Under the pieces are notes generated by a model, which ran no database searches, had not been told where the DNA came from, and worked only from the letters and a program-made list of their open reading frames with translations. From positions 36,066 through 100,065 of the forward strand of contig CAMVTO010000008.1 of the NCBI GenBank assembly GCA_947170435.1: DNA of 64,000 bases, in the 5' to 3' direction. Of the stretch, positions 24,206 to 33,400 are shown piece by piece (the stretch's first letter is position 1; the number at the start of each line of letters is the position of its first letter). This DNA comes from an uncultured Clostridia bacterium. Its GTDB lineage: Bacteria; Bacillota; Clostridia; Oscillospirales; Oscillospiraceae. The translations under genes were made by a program, and so were the position numbers.

Positions 24206-26665
24206 TTGTTTGCAGATGCGTTCAATGCCATCAAGGGCGCGCTGGGCAACACCATATCCAGCGCCATCGAGTCGATCCTGAACGCGACGCTCTTTCGGCT
24301 GTTTTATTATTTGGAGATCGCGCTTTGCAAGATCGTAGGGCTTCTCAACGAGATGTTCGAGGTCTTTGCCGGCATCAACAAAGTGACCTATCGCGGCGAG
24401 CGGGAGTATCTGATCAATATCTTTTTCTACAACCGCTCCATCAACAACGTCTATTGGGGCATGGCGCTCATCGGCATTGCCCTGGCGTTTGCTTTCGCGA
24501 TCGCGGCGGTTGTCCGCAAGGTATTTGACTCCAGCGGAAGGGTGCAGGAGTCGCTGGGGCAGACCATCACAAGCTTTTTGCGCAGCGTGATCCTGATCAT
24601 CGGCTTGAGCGCGATCATGGTGATCGTCCTCAATTCCACGAACGTGCTGATGCAGCAGATCAATTACATATTCAGCAACGCGGAGAATCTGGATATTCCG
24701 GTGACCATTGTGTACACGGACGAGCAGTATGCTGCGATGGGGCGCGCGCTCAATACCATCGGAAACTACTCCCTCGTTCCGTCCTATTCCAGCCGCTACA
24801 ACCTCAACACCTGTTACAACGAGATCCGGCAGGATCTTCTTTACCTCCAGCAGCAGGGGGTTTTCCGCTATCATTATCCAGAGACGGATGAAAACGGAAA
24901 GCCGACCAGATCGTGGCAGTCCGTTCTGCAGGGGATCGCGAACGCGTCGGATCTTCGCTACGATATCCCGCTCGATGCTTATGAGGACGGGGTTTCCCGA
25001 TCACTGCTCGACGCGATGGATGCGCTGAACAAGGACGCTTCGCTTCGCCCGCTCAAGGAGTTCACACGCGTTACGCCGTCCGGCACCCGCGTGCCGCTGG
25101 ACCGCTTTATCTTCCTGATGGGAACCATGCGGGCGGCGAAGAATTCACGCTATAACGAGCAGCCGACCATGGACGACGCGATCCGTGGGCCCTATTACGT
25201 CGGCGAGAAGAACATCTATGATCTGGACGATGTGGACGAGGATTTCCGGATCGGCTTTGACACGGACTACATCATCGTCTATGTATCCTGTGTCGCGCTG
25301 ATCTGGGATCTGGCGGTCATCATCCTCAACTGCATCGCGCGCATCTTCAATATGCTGTTCCTCTATCTGATCGCGCCGCCGATCTTTGCCGCGCAGCCGC
25401 TGGACAACGGCGGCAAAACCAAGCAGTGGATGACCGCGTTTATTGTGCAGGCGCTGAGCGTGTTCGGCACGGTGATCGCCATGCAGCTGCTGCTGATCGT
25501 GCTGCCGATCATCGCAAGTGCCGATCTGGTCCTCTTTGAAAACGGCATGTTGAACATCATGGCGAAGCTGGTCATGGTGTACGGCATGTTTGAGGTGGCG
25601 AAGAAGGCGACCGGCCTGCTGACCGGCATCCTTGCGGACAGCGCGGGTCTGCAATCCATCCAGGCGGGCGATATGTCCTCCTCTGCTTCGAGTCTGGTCG
25701 GCGGCGCCGCCAGCCTTGCCACAGGCATGGCCGGCAGGGCTGCCGGGCTTGGCCTGACGGCGGCGGGAAAGGTTGGCGGATTTGCTGCCGCTCCCGTGGG
25801 CAACCTGCTCTCCAGAGGCTGGAATAACACCCTTGGCAGACTCGGCGGCTGGTGGAGAAATCTGGGCAAAGGCGACGTAGCGGGCAACCGAGCCATGTCT
25901 TCGGCGCGGGAGCGCCTTGCCGCTGAGCAAGCCTATGACCAGCTGACGAACCCCGGGGGGAAAGACGAATCGGATCCATCCGAGACTTCTAAGCTGCCCC
26001 AGAAGAACGCCGCGCCGGCATCTGAGCAAAGCCAGCAGACGCCCGCGAGCCGGCAGGCACCTGAACCCAGCGGCGGGAGCAGAGACAGCGAAGCGGCGCA
26101 GACACAAGCAAGCGAAAACGGTCAGGTGCCGCCGAAATCCGCCGCGCAATCAGGCGGGAAAAACGCTCCGAAGACGGAGAAAGCGCAGAAGCTCTTCGGC
26201 GTGAACGCGAACGGTCAGGTGCCGCCGAAATCCGCCGCACAATCAGGCGGGAAAAACGCTCCGAAGACGGAGAAAGCGCAGAAGCTCTTCGGCGTGAACG
26301 CGAACGGTCAGGTGCCGCCGAAATCCGCCGCGCAATCAGGCGGACAAAAGGCTCCGAAAACGGAGGCGGCGCAGAAGTCGGCTGGTGCGGCTGCAAACGA
26401 TCAGTCGCTGCCGAAAGGTCCCGCGCCCGCGCAGGACAGTTCCCGTGCTTTCTCCCAGCCGCAGACGACAAACCAGCCGCAAACGACAAACCAGCCGCAG
26501 ACGACAAACCAGCCGCAGAGGGCAAGCCAGTCACAGACGGCAGGCAGGCCGCAGGAAGCGCCGCAGATGTCGAATCGACCCTCGCTGGAGAAGCCCGTGA
26601 ACGCTCCGCCGCCGCGGCGCATGAGCTTTTCAGGCGGAAGGGAGCGTCCTGAAGAAAAGAAATAA
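24206..26665 (+). CDS. Polytopic VirB6/TrbL-like T4SS channel protein
   Basis: 819 aa. About six or seven membrane segments: near residues 85-110, 120-145, and a dense group at 350-480 (YIIVYVSCVALIWDLAVIIL; NMLFLYLIAPPIFAAQPL; FIVQALSVFGTVIAMQLLLI), a layout typical of VirB6/TrbL proteins of Gram-positive mobile elements. After residue 490 a Gly/Ala-rich stretch leads into a 200-residue disordered cytoplasmic tail containing three 31-aa tandem repeats and three QPQTTN repeats. Start is TTG 24206, the first possible start after an in-frame stop at 24200, with AAAGGCAGG upstream. Family identity is by topology and context, not by strong motifs. Confidence 0.75.
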   Translation: MFADAFNAIKGALGNTISSAIESILNATLFRLFYYLEIALCKIVGLLNEMFEVFAGINKVTYRGEREYLINIFFYNRSINNVYWGMALIGIALAFAFAIAAVVRKVFDSSGRVQESLGQTITSFLRSVILIIGLSAIMVIVLNSTNVLMQQINYIFSNAENLDIPVTIVYTDEQYAAMGRALNTIGNYSLVPSYSSRYNLNTCYNEIRQDLLYLQQQGVFRYHYPETDENGKPTRSWQSVLQGIANASDLRYDIPLDAYEDGVSRSLLDAMDALNKDASLRPLKEFTRVTPSGTRVPLDRFIFLMGTMRAAKNSRYNEQPTMDDAIRGPYYVGEKNIYDLDDVDEDFRIGFDTDYIIVYVSCVALIWDLAVIILNCIARIFNMLFLYLIAPPIFAAQPLDNGGKTKQWMTAFIVQALSVFGTVIAMQLLLIVLPIIASADLVLFENGMLNIMAKLVMVYGMFEVAKKATGLLTGILADSAGLQSIQAGDMSSSASSLVGGAASLATGMAGRAAGLGLTAAGKVGGFAAAPVGNLLSRGWNNTLGRLGGWWRNLGKGDVAGNRAMSSARERLAAEQAYDQLTNPGGKDESDPSETSKLPQKNAAPASEQSQQTPASRQAPEPSGGSRDSEAAQTQASENGQVPPKSAAQSGGKNAPKTEKAQKLFGVNANGQVPPKSAAQSGGKNAPKTEKAQKLFGVNANGQVPPKSAAQSGGQKAPKTEAAQKSAGAAANDQSLPKGPAPAQDSSRAFSQPQTTNQPQTTNQPQTTNQPQRASQSQTAGRPQEAPQMSNRPSLEKPVNAPPPRRMSFSGGRERPEEKK
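26117..26395 (+). repeat. Three tandem 93-bp coding repeats
   Basis: Units begin at 26117, 26210 and 26303 and encode NGQVPPKSAAQSGGKNAPKT followed by EKAQKLFGVNA. Units 1 and 2 are almost identical at DNA level; unit 3 has diverged in its second half. Recent duplication within the tail of the VirB6-like protein. Confidence 0.92.
26457..26520 (+). repeat. Short 18-bp tandem repeat (QPQTTN)
   Basis: Three consecutive copies of an 18-bp unit encoding QPQTTN and a fourth partial copy, in the same disordered tail. Confidence 0.88.
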
Positions 26666-26687
26666 AAATGCTTTCTAGGGTGAGAGT

Positions 26688-29600
26688 ATGACAAGACTGA
26701 TACCGGGCAAGACCAAAGTTGATGTGGAACTGTTCCGCGGCGTAACGCTGGGGGATTTGGTTGTTGCGGGCATTGGCGTGACGATGATCATCTTTGTGCT
26801 GATTTCATCCCTGCCTTACAAGTTCGCCGTCTGCATCGGGATTGCCATGATCGCTGCGCTTCTTCTGATCCGCGTCGACGAGCAGGCGAACTATGTCTAT
26901 GTTCTTCACATTCTCAGCCATTTCAGCTATGACCGCCGCTATGCAAAGCTGTACAGCGACAAGATGCTCTTGGAGCGCGGCAGCGATGAAATCGACGAAA
27001 TTGCGTTCCAAGAGGTGTTTCACAGCGGCGCGGAAGCAGAGGCGGCGCGTTCAGCGGAGGAGCGCAGAGCGGACGAAAAGGACGCCGCGGTGCGCCGGCA
27101 GGACATGGACCGGCTCGTCTCCTTTACCGCGTTTGAGGACGGCTGCATCGTATACGGCAACAAGGAATATTACGGCGCGGTGATCGAAATTGACCCGGTG
27201 GAGTTCCGCTTTTTCAGCGAATACCGCCGTCGGAATTCGATCGAAAACGGACTTGGGCGTATTCTGCGCGCATCGGATGCGAAGTACAGCACGAACATCG
27301 TGAAGCTCGAGCGGCCGATCCGCTATGAAAGCTACCTGCAAAAGGAGTATGACAAGCTCGATGAGCTGCAGCGTTCCTATGAGAACGGTATGCTCGATGA
27401 GGCTGAGACCAAAGCTCGCGTGGAGGTCGAGTATGACCGGATCAACGAATTGATCGCGCTTTGCAGCAGCAACAAGGTGGTAACGGACTTCTACTATCTG
27501 GTGCTTTTTGAAAGCGACAAGCGTCAGCTGGAGATCCAGATCGGCAACGCGCTTGCCTCGCTTGCACAGGGAGAGATGACGGTCCACCGCCTGGACAATA
27601 AGGAACTCGCGGTTTTCCTGAAATATACCAATGCGCTGGATTTCGACGAGACGGAAATCGACCGGATTTCTCCCGAGGACTATGCGAAGTGGGCGAAACC
27701 GGAGACCGTGGATATCAAAGCGCGGCGCGTGGAGATCAACCATATCGTCACGCACAACTTCCGCGTGGTGAGTTACCCGGCGCTGGTCGGCGACGCGTGG
27801 CTCGCCGGCGTCATGTCCATGCCCGGCACCAAGGTCGTCGTCAAGGCGAAGCCGATGGACCGCCATAAGGCGATTCGCAGCATTGACCGCAGCCTCATGG
27901 AACTGCGCGGGCAGTGGAGCGCCACGGGCGTCGATTCCCGGCGCATGGAGATCGAAGCGCATCTTGCCACTTTGCAGGAGCTTTTGTCGACGCTGCAAAA
28001 CGACAGTGAGTCGCTGCTGGAGGTCAACGTCTATGTGACCGCGTATGATATCACGGCGACGCGGAACGATCCGAAGATCAAGCAGCCGCCGCTGTCCCTT
28101 TTGCCGACCGTGGCGGAAATGAAGAAAACCATCCGCCGCGCCTGGCAAGAGAGTGGCTTCCGCCTTGCCAGCATGGAATTTGACCAGATGGAGGCGTTCA
28201 TCGGCTCGCAGGTCAACGGCCTTGACCCGATGGCGAAGCAGGGACGCGGCATCCCAAGCAATACCATTGCTGCGTGCTATCCGTGGATCTATGCGCATAT
28301 CTCGGACGAAGGCGGCGTCAAGCTCGGGGAAAACGACGGTATCCCGGTGTTTATCGACTTTTTCCGGCGGGACAGTGAGCGCGTGAACTCCAACATGGTC
28401 ATCGTCGGCAAATCCGGCTCCGGTAAATCCTATGCGACCAAGAGCATCCTCGCCAACCTCGCGGCGGACGACGCGAAGATTTTCATTCTCGATCCCGAAA
28501 ACGAGTATCAGGAGCTGGCAGGCAACCTGCACGGCAAAATCATCAATGTCGGCAACGCCCAGTACGGCCGGCTTAATCCGTTTCACATCATCACCGCCCT
28601 CGACGATGATGAGGCGGGGGACGGCGGCCCCAGCGGCAGCTACGCCACGCATCTGCAATTTTTGGAGGAGTTCTTCCGCCAGATCCTTCCGGACTGCGAC
28701 AAGGACTCCATGGAGTACCTCAACAACCTGCTGGACCGTCTGTACGGTGACTTCGGCATCACACCGGAGACGGAGCTTTCCAAGCTCGCGCCGGAGGATT
28801 ACCCGATCTTTGATGATCTGTACGATTCGATCCTGCATGAGTTCCAGAGCACGGACAACGAGTATATCCGTACCATGCTCCGCAATCTGATGAACTATGT
28901 GGCGAAGTTCTCCACCGGCGGGCGCAACGCAAACATCTGGAACGGCCCCTCGACGGTCACGACGGACACCAACTTCACGGTGTTTAACTTTCAGTCAATG
29001 CTCGCCAACCGCAATCAGACGGTTGCGAACGCCCAGATGCTGCTGGTGCTCAAGTACATCGACAACGAGATCATCAAAAACCGTGATTACAATACCAAGT
29101 ACGGCTTGCACCGCAAGATCGTGGTCGTGATCGACGAGGCGCACGTTTTCATCGACACGAAATATCCCATTGCGCTGGACTTCATGTTCCAGCTGGCGAA
29201 GCGCATCCGTAAGTATAACGGTATGCAGATCGTCATTACCCAGAACATCAAGGACTTTGTGGGATCGGAAGAGATCGCGCGAAAGTCCACTGCCATTATC
29301 AACGCGTGCCAATACAGCTTTATTTTTGCTCTGGCCCCGAACGACATCCAGGATCTTGTGAAGCTCTACGAGAACGCGGGCGGCATCAACGAGAGCGAGC
29401 AGGAGCAGATCGTGCAGGCGCCGCGCGGCCAGGCGTTTACCATCATGAGTCCCACCAGCCGCTCCACTTTCCGCGTGCAGACGGGTGAGAGCATGATCTC
29501 TATGTTTGAGGATCGCAACTTTGTCAGCCGGTACTTTGTCGGTGAAGAAGGCAAAGAAAAATGGGAAGACTTTATCGCCGCCAGCCGCAGCGCGCACGAA

Positions 29601-30443
29601 CAAGCCGTCGCGGAGAGAAAACGTACGGAGAATGACGAAGAAATTGCCGTTTCGCAGCAAAGTGTGGCATTTCGGGAGTTTGATAGGGCGGACTATGCGC
29701 CGGCTCAGGCAGAAGAACCCCTTGCCGCGCCGAGGGCGAAAGACGCCGGAGAAGCACCCAAAACAGCAACCGCGTCGGCCGACTCCGCGGGGCAGTTGAC
29801 GGATTCCTCAGTCTCGGCCATGATGGGTGCGCTGACGGGCATGTTCGGCAATATGTCCGAAGCGTTCCGGCGCATGGGGCGGACAGACACTTCCGACTTT
29901 GGAGACGAACAGCTGTTTTCCCCGGATGATGAACTGTGGGAAGAAGATCGCGATGAGAAGCTGCGGGAGAAGGACGCGGAGATCGCGCGGCTCAAAAAGC
30001 GACTGGAACAGCTGGAGAACGCCACGGCGCAGGAAGACGCGCCCGCAGAGACAGAGGATGCGTGGCAGAGCATCTATGACGACTCGGAGGATTCCTTCAC
30101 AGAACCGGAGGAGCCGGACGACGAGTCAAAGGATGACGTACCGGACGAGGGTGAGTCGGAGGAGGACTCCGGGATCGGGTCGATCTTTGACATGCTCTTT
30201 GCCGACAGCGAGCCGGCAGAGGATGTGACCGCTGCGGAGGACGAGGAGTCCGAGACCGAGGCGGGTGAGGCGTCCGCCAACGAGGAGGGCGAGTTTGACA
30301 TTCTCGCATTCCTGGAGGGCAGTGTAAAGTCGGCAGAGCCTCAGGAGACCATATTTGACCGGATGCGGAACGAGGGCAAGACCAGCGCACCGATGACGCT
30401 GAACGACCTGAACCGGTATCTTGACAGCATCTCGGCGTCCTGA
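26688..30443 (+). CDS. virB4: VirB4-family T4SS ATPase with PrgI/VirB3-like head
   Basis: 1251 aa, well above the usual about 800. Residues 1-95: IPGKTKVDVELFRGVTLGD plus two membrane helices, resembling PrgI/VirB3 proteins that are normally a separate gene before virB4. Residues about 100-960: VirB4 with Walker A GKSGSGKS (574-581), DPENEYQEL, Walker B VVVIDEAHVFID (Asp816-Glu817) and TQNIKDF. Residues about 970-1251: an added acidic tail with a short coiled coil (EKDAEIARLKKRLEQLE) and dense Glu/Asp runs, ending FDRMRNEGKTSAPMTLNDLN. Energises assembly and transport at the inner membrane. Stop overlaps a possible ATG of the next gene. Confidence 0.92.
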   Translation: MTRLIPGKTKVDVELFRGVTLGDLVVAGIGVTMIIFVLISSLPYKFAVCIGIAMIAALLLIRVDEQANYVYVLHILSHFSYDRRYAKLYSDKMLLERGSDEIDEIAFQEVFHSGAEAEAARSAEERRADEKDAAVRRQDMDRLVSFTAFEDGCIVYGNKEYYGAVIEIDPVEFRFFSEYRRRNSIENGLGRILRASDAKYSTNIVKLERPIRYESYLQKEYDKLDELQRSYENGMLDEAETKARVEVEYDRINELIALCSSNKVVTDFYYLVLFESDKRQLEIQIGNALASLAQGEMTVHRLDNKELAVFLKYTNALDFDETEIDRISPEDYAKWAKPETVDIKARRVEINHIVTHNFRVVSYPALVGDAWLAGVMSMPGTKVVVKAKPMDRHKAIRSIDRSLMELRGQWSATGVDSRRMEIEAHLATLQELLSTLQNDSESLLEVNVYVTAYDITATRNDPKIKQPPLSLLPTVAEMKKTIRRAWQESGFRLASMEFDQMEAFIGSQVNGLDPMAKQGRGIPSNTIAACYPWIYAHISDEGGVKLGENDGIPVFIDFFRRDSERVNSNMVIVGKSGSGKSYATKSILANLAADDAKIFILDPENEYQELAGNLHGKIINVGNAQYGRLNPFHIITALDDDEAGDGGPSGSYATHLQFLEEFFRQILPDCDKDSMEYLNNLLDRLYGDFGITPETELSKLAPEDYPIFDDLYDSILHEFQSTDNEYIRTMLRNLMNYVAKFSTGGRNANIWNGPSTVTTDTNFTVFNFQSMLANRNQTVANAQMLLVLKYIDNEIIKNRDYNTKYGLHRKIVVVIDEAHVFIDTKYPIALDFMFQLAKRIRKYNGMQIVITQNIKDFVGSEEIARKSTAIINACQYSFIFALAPNDIQDLVKLYENAGGINESEQEQIVQAPRGQAFTIMSPTSRSTFRVQTGESMISMFEDRNFVSRYFVGEEGKEKWEDFIAASRSAHEQAVAERKRTENDEEIAVSQQSVAFREFDRADYAPAQAEEPLAAPRAKDAGEAPKTATASADSAGQLTDSSVSAMMGALTGMFGNMSEAFRRMGRTDTSDFGDEQLFSPDDELWEEDRDEKLREKDAEIARLKKRLEQLENATAQEDAPAETEDAWQSIYDDSEDSFTEPEEPDDESKDDVPDEGESEEDSGIGSIFDMLFADSEPAEDVTAAEDEESETEAGEASANEEGEFDILAFLEGSVKSAEPQETIFDRMRNEGKTSAPMTLNDLNRYLDSISAS

Positions 30444-30460
30444 TGAGTGGGGGGAATGGG

Positions 30461-33400
30461 ATGAGACGTACCGTTCTGAAAAGAGCATACAGCAAGACCG
30501 TTTTGCGGCGGATCGGGCTTCTCGCCATCGCGCCGGTCTTGCTGTTGTGCGCACTTTATCTGGCTCCAAGCGCATATGCGGCAGAGTATCAGTATATGCT
30601 GGAGACCGCGACCGGCGTGTCGACCGGAGACGAGAAAAATGTTGAGTTTTTCATCATCACCTATGACGGCGCGGCGGGAAGCGCGGTCGAGCTGAACAGC
30701 GCCCTGCTGTTCCCGCACACCAACTCACTGAAAGAGTCCTATGCGGCGGCAAACGCCGTCGGCTCCGAGCAAAAGGACAGGGACAAGCTTCTTTACGATC
30801 GGTACGGATACCGCGCGGACGCCGCCGTGCTGGACAACCGGACGCCGTTTCAGTCGTATCAGGTGGATCAGTACCTGTTCACCACGTCCGAACCGATCGA
30901 CCGGATCGACAACATCCAGATCTTTGTCGGCTCCCGCGGGACGTGGACCACGCAGGGCGTGCGTATTTTTCGCGTGGACCGGGTCGGCGGGTTGTACCGC
31001 TGGAACGATCTGTCGAATGAAACCTACATCGACTTCGAGGGCGAACTGATCGCCGAGAGCTGCAAGAACGGCAGGAGCATTTCGTGGACCGGCGACAAGC
31101 TGATCCGTATGAGCGCCGCCGACAGCAGCCAGCGCGCTCCGGGCGATCTGGAGCTGCAAACAAGCTTTGACGACGCTTACAAGACGCATACGATGCAGCA
31201 CAACAAGGGTAACACGATGGCGATCCGCTTCGATTTTGCGGATGTTTACGGTGCGGGCCTGGAGTGCCTTACGTTGAGCCGCGGTCAGAATACACTGGAT
31301 ACCATACACCCGATCGAGGATATGCTCCTGAGCCTGCGCTACGTTGACCGCTACGGAGCGACGCGCACAGCACAGATCCCCGCCGTGATCAATTCGACGG
31401 AATACGCGCGCACCTTAGGGGCGGAGACCGATAAGCCCCTCGCGGGCCTCGCCCAGCAGGGCGAGAGCATGGTCGTCAGCGTATTTCTGCCGGACTTTGG
31501 CACGTTCAGCGAGACAAGTACCATCACGCTGACCTTGGGCAGCAAAACAGTTTATGAAAAGGGAAAGCTCACGGCAAGCGCCGCAATCGGAGAAGCGCGC
31601 GAAGCTGAGAGCATGAAGGACGACGTCGCGCTTTTGACGACGGCAGTGTATCTGTTTGACGCTGGGAATGGCGAACACGTCGAGGAAACGTCCGTCATAA
31701 GCGCACAGATAGACGAGACCGCGGGCGCGATCCATTATGAAATTAAAGACAAGCCCTATGCTTTCCTTTCTGCGGGCAGCATCAACGGTGAGACGGAGGT
31801 CGTCGGCGCGAACGGGATTACGCTCCGACCCTTCCGCGACGGTGATATCCTCACGCGGGAGCCGTCCCGATCGGACACGTTCCTGATCGAGCTGACCACC
31901 GACGACGTTCCGGGGGCGGGAACCTCCTCAGATATCCTGATGAGTGTCGCCTTTACGGACCTTGAGGGAAAGCAGCAGCGATCCGGCACCATTCAGGTGC
32001 GCGATCGTGTCAGGGAATTTTATGGCTATTGGCCCGGCAGCCGAAGTGATTTCGGATACTATATCGGCGCTGCGGAGGGGCAGACCCTGCGGTTTGTCGT
32101 CACGTTGCCGAAGGCAAAGGAGATCACGGATATCAAGGCCTGGATCGACGGCAAGGCTGTCACCGGCGATGAATGGCAGATGGCGAACTGTGCGATCTCA
32201 GTCATTCGGGACGGCCCGCTCAAGCGCAGCGTCACTTGGGAGTCGGTTTCTGTTGACGGGATGACCAGTGACCGGCGGTTTGATCGTTATGTCATTGCGG
32301 ACAAGGTTTTTGAATACAAGGATACCTTGCAGGGACCGGTGCTGATCCAGCCGGGACAGACGCCGGAATCCGTCGGCCCGGCGGTGACCGCCAACGGACA
32401 GGGCGGCGTCGACGTGCTGACGCGGCAGGAACTGAACTGGTCACAGCTGCGTTACAACATGACGTATGATGACGCGTCGCAGGATCTGGGCTTCGTGGAC
32501 TCGGCGGTGAAGTACAAGGTGATCGTCCACGTCGGAAACACTATTGTCTCGACCTCCGGCAACGGTGACAGCGGCTCGAAGAACCTGTTCCACTTCCGAT
32601 TGATCTTTGAGGGCGGCAGCAGCGGCTATGTGCTCGCGAATCAGCAGCTCTCCGGCGACGGTTTCCGCGCCAATCAGGCGGAGACCTTCACGATCCCGAC
32701 CAACCGGGATTACGGTGACGTGACGGCGGTGCAGATCGTCCCGGACGACATCTCGGGCGACAGCGATAAATTCGACAAGCTGGAGATTGATTCCATTGAG
32801 ATCACACAAACCGTCAACGCCTCGCTTTCGCCGACGTGGATCGTCAGCCAGGTCGGCTGGATCGGCATTGACTATCGTGACGAAGGCGCAAGCGAGTCCA
32901 TCCGCGGCCAAAAGGGCCGCAGCGCGGAGGATCTGACGCAGACCTATCTGGTGGACGGTATGACGTACTCCGTCAAGCTGATGGCGGCGATCCAGACGGA
33001 CAGCTACGACAGCCCGACGGAGCAGTTTAAGGGCGCTCTGTCGGCGGATGTGTACTACGACCATCACTCCACGTCCACGGAGACCGGCTCCACCGGTGAC
33101 ATTGTGGAGGCGATGTATGAGTATCAGCGCCACAGCAAGAACTATTCGGAACAGGTCGGCGGCATGGCGGTCAGCGATCCCGACTGGATGTTCCGCGCGA
33201 ACCATACGGACCGGTTTTTCTTTGAGCTGCGGGACGTGAAGCAGATCAACCGCATGGTGTTCCATGTGCGTGGCACCTCCTCCCTCAACTGGAACATTTC
33301 GGGCGTCGGACTATATCTTGTCAACGGCCCGGGTAAGCTGCGGCTCAACGCCAACAGCGAATATGAGCAGTTCTATGATGCGGGGCAGGAGCTCACCAGA

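Noticed and set aside
26117..26520. CRISPR-like array
   Set aside because: The repeats are contiguous, in frame and coding, with no unique spacers and no cas genes.
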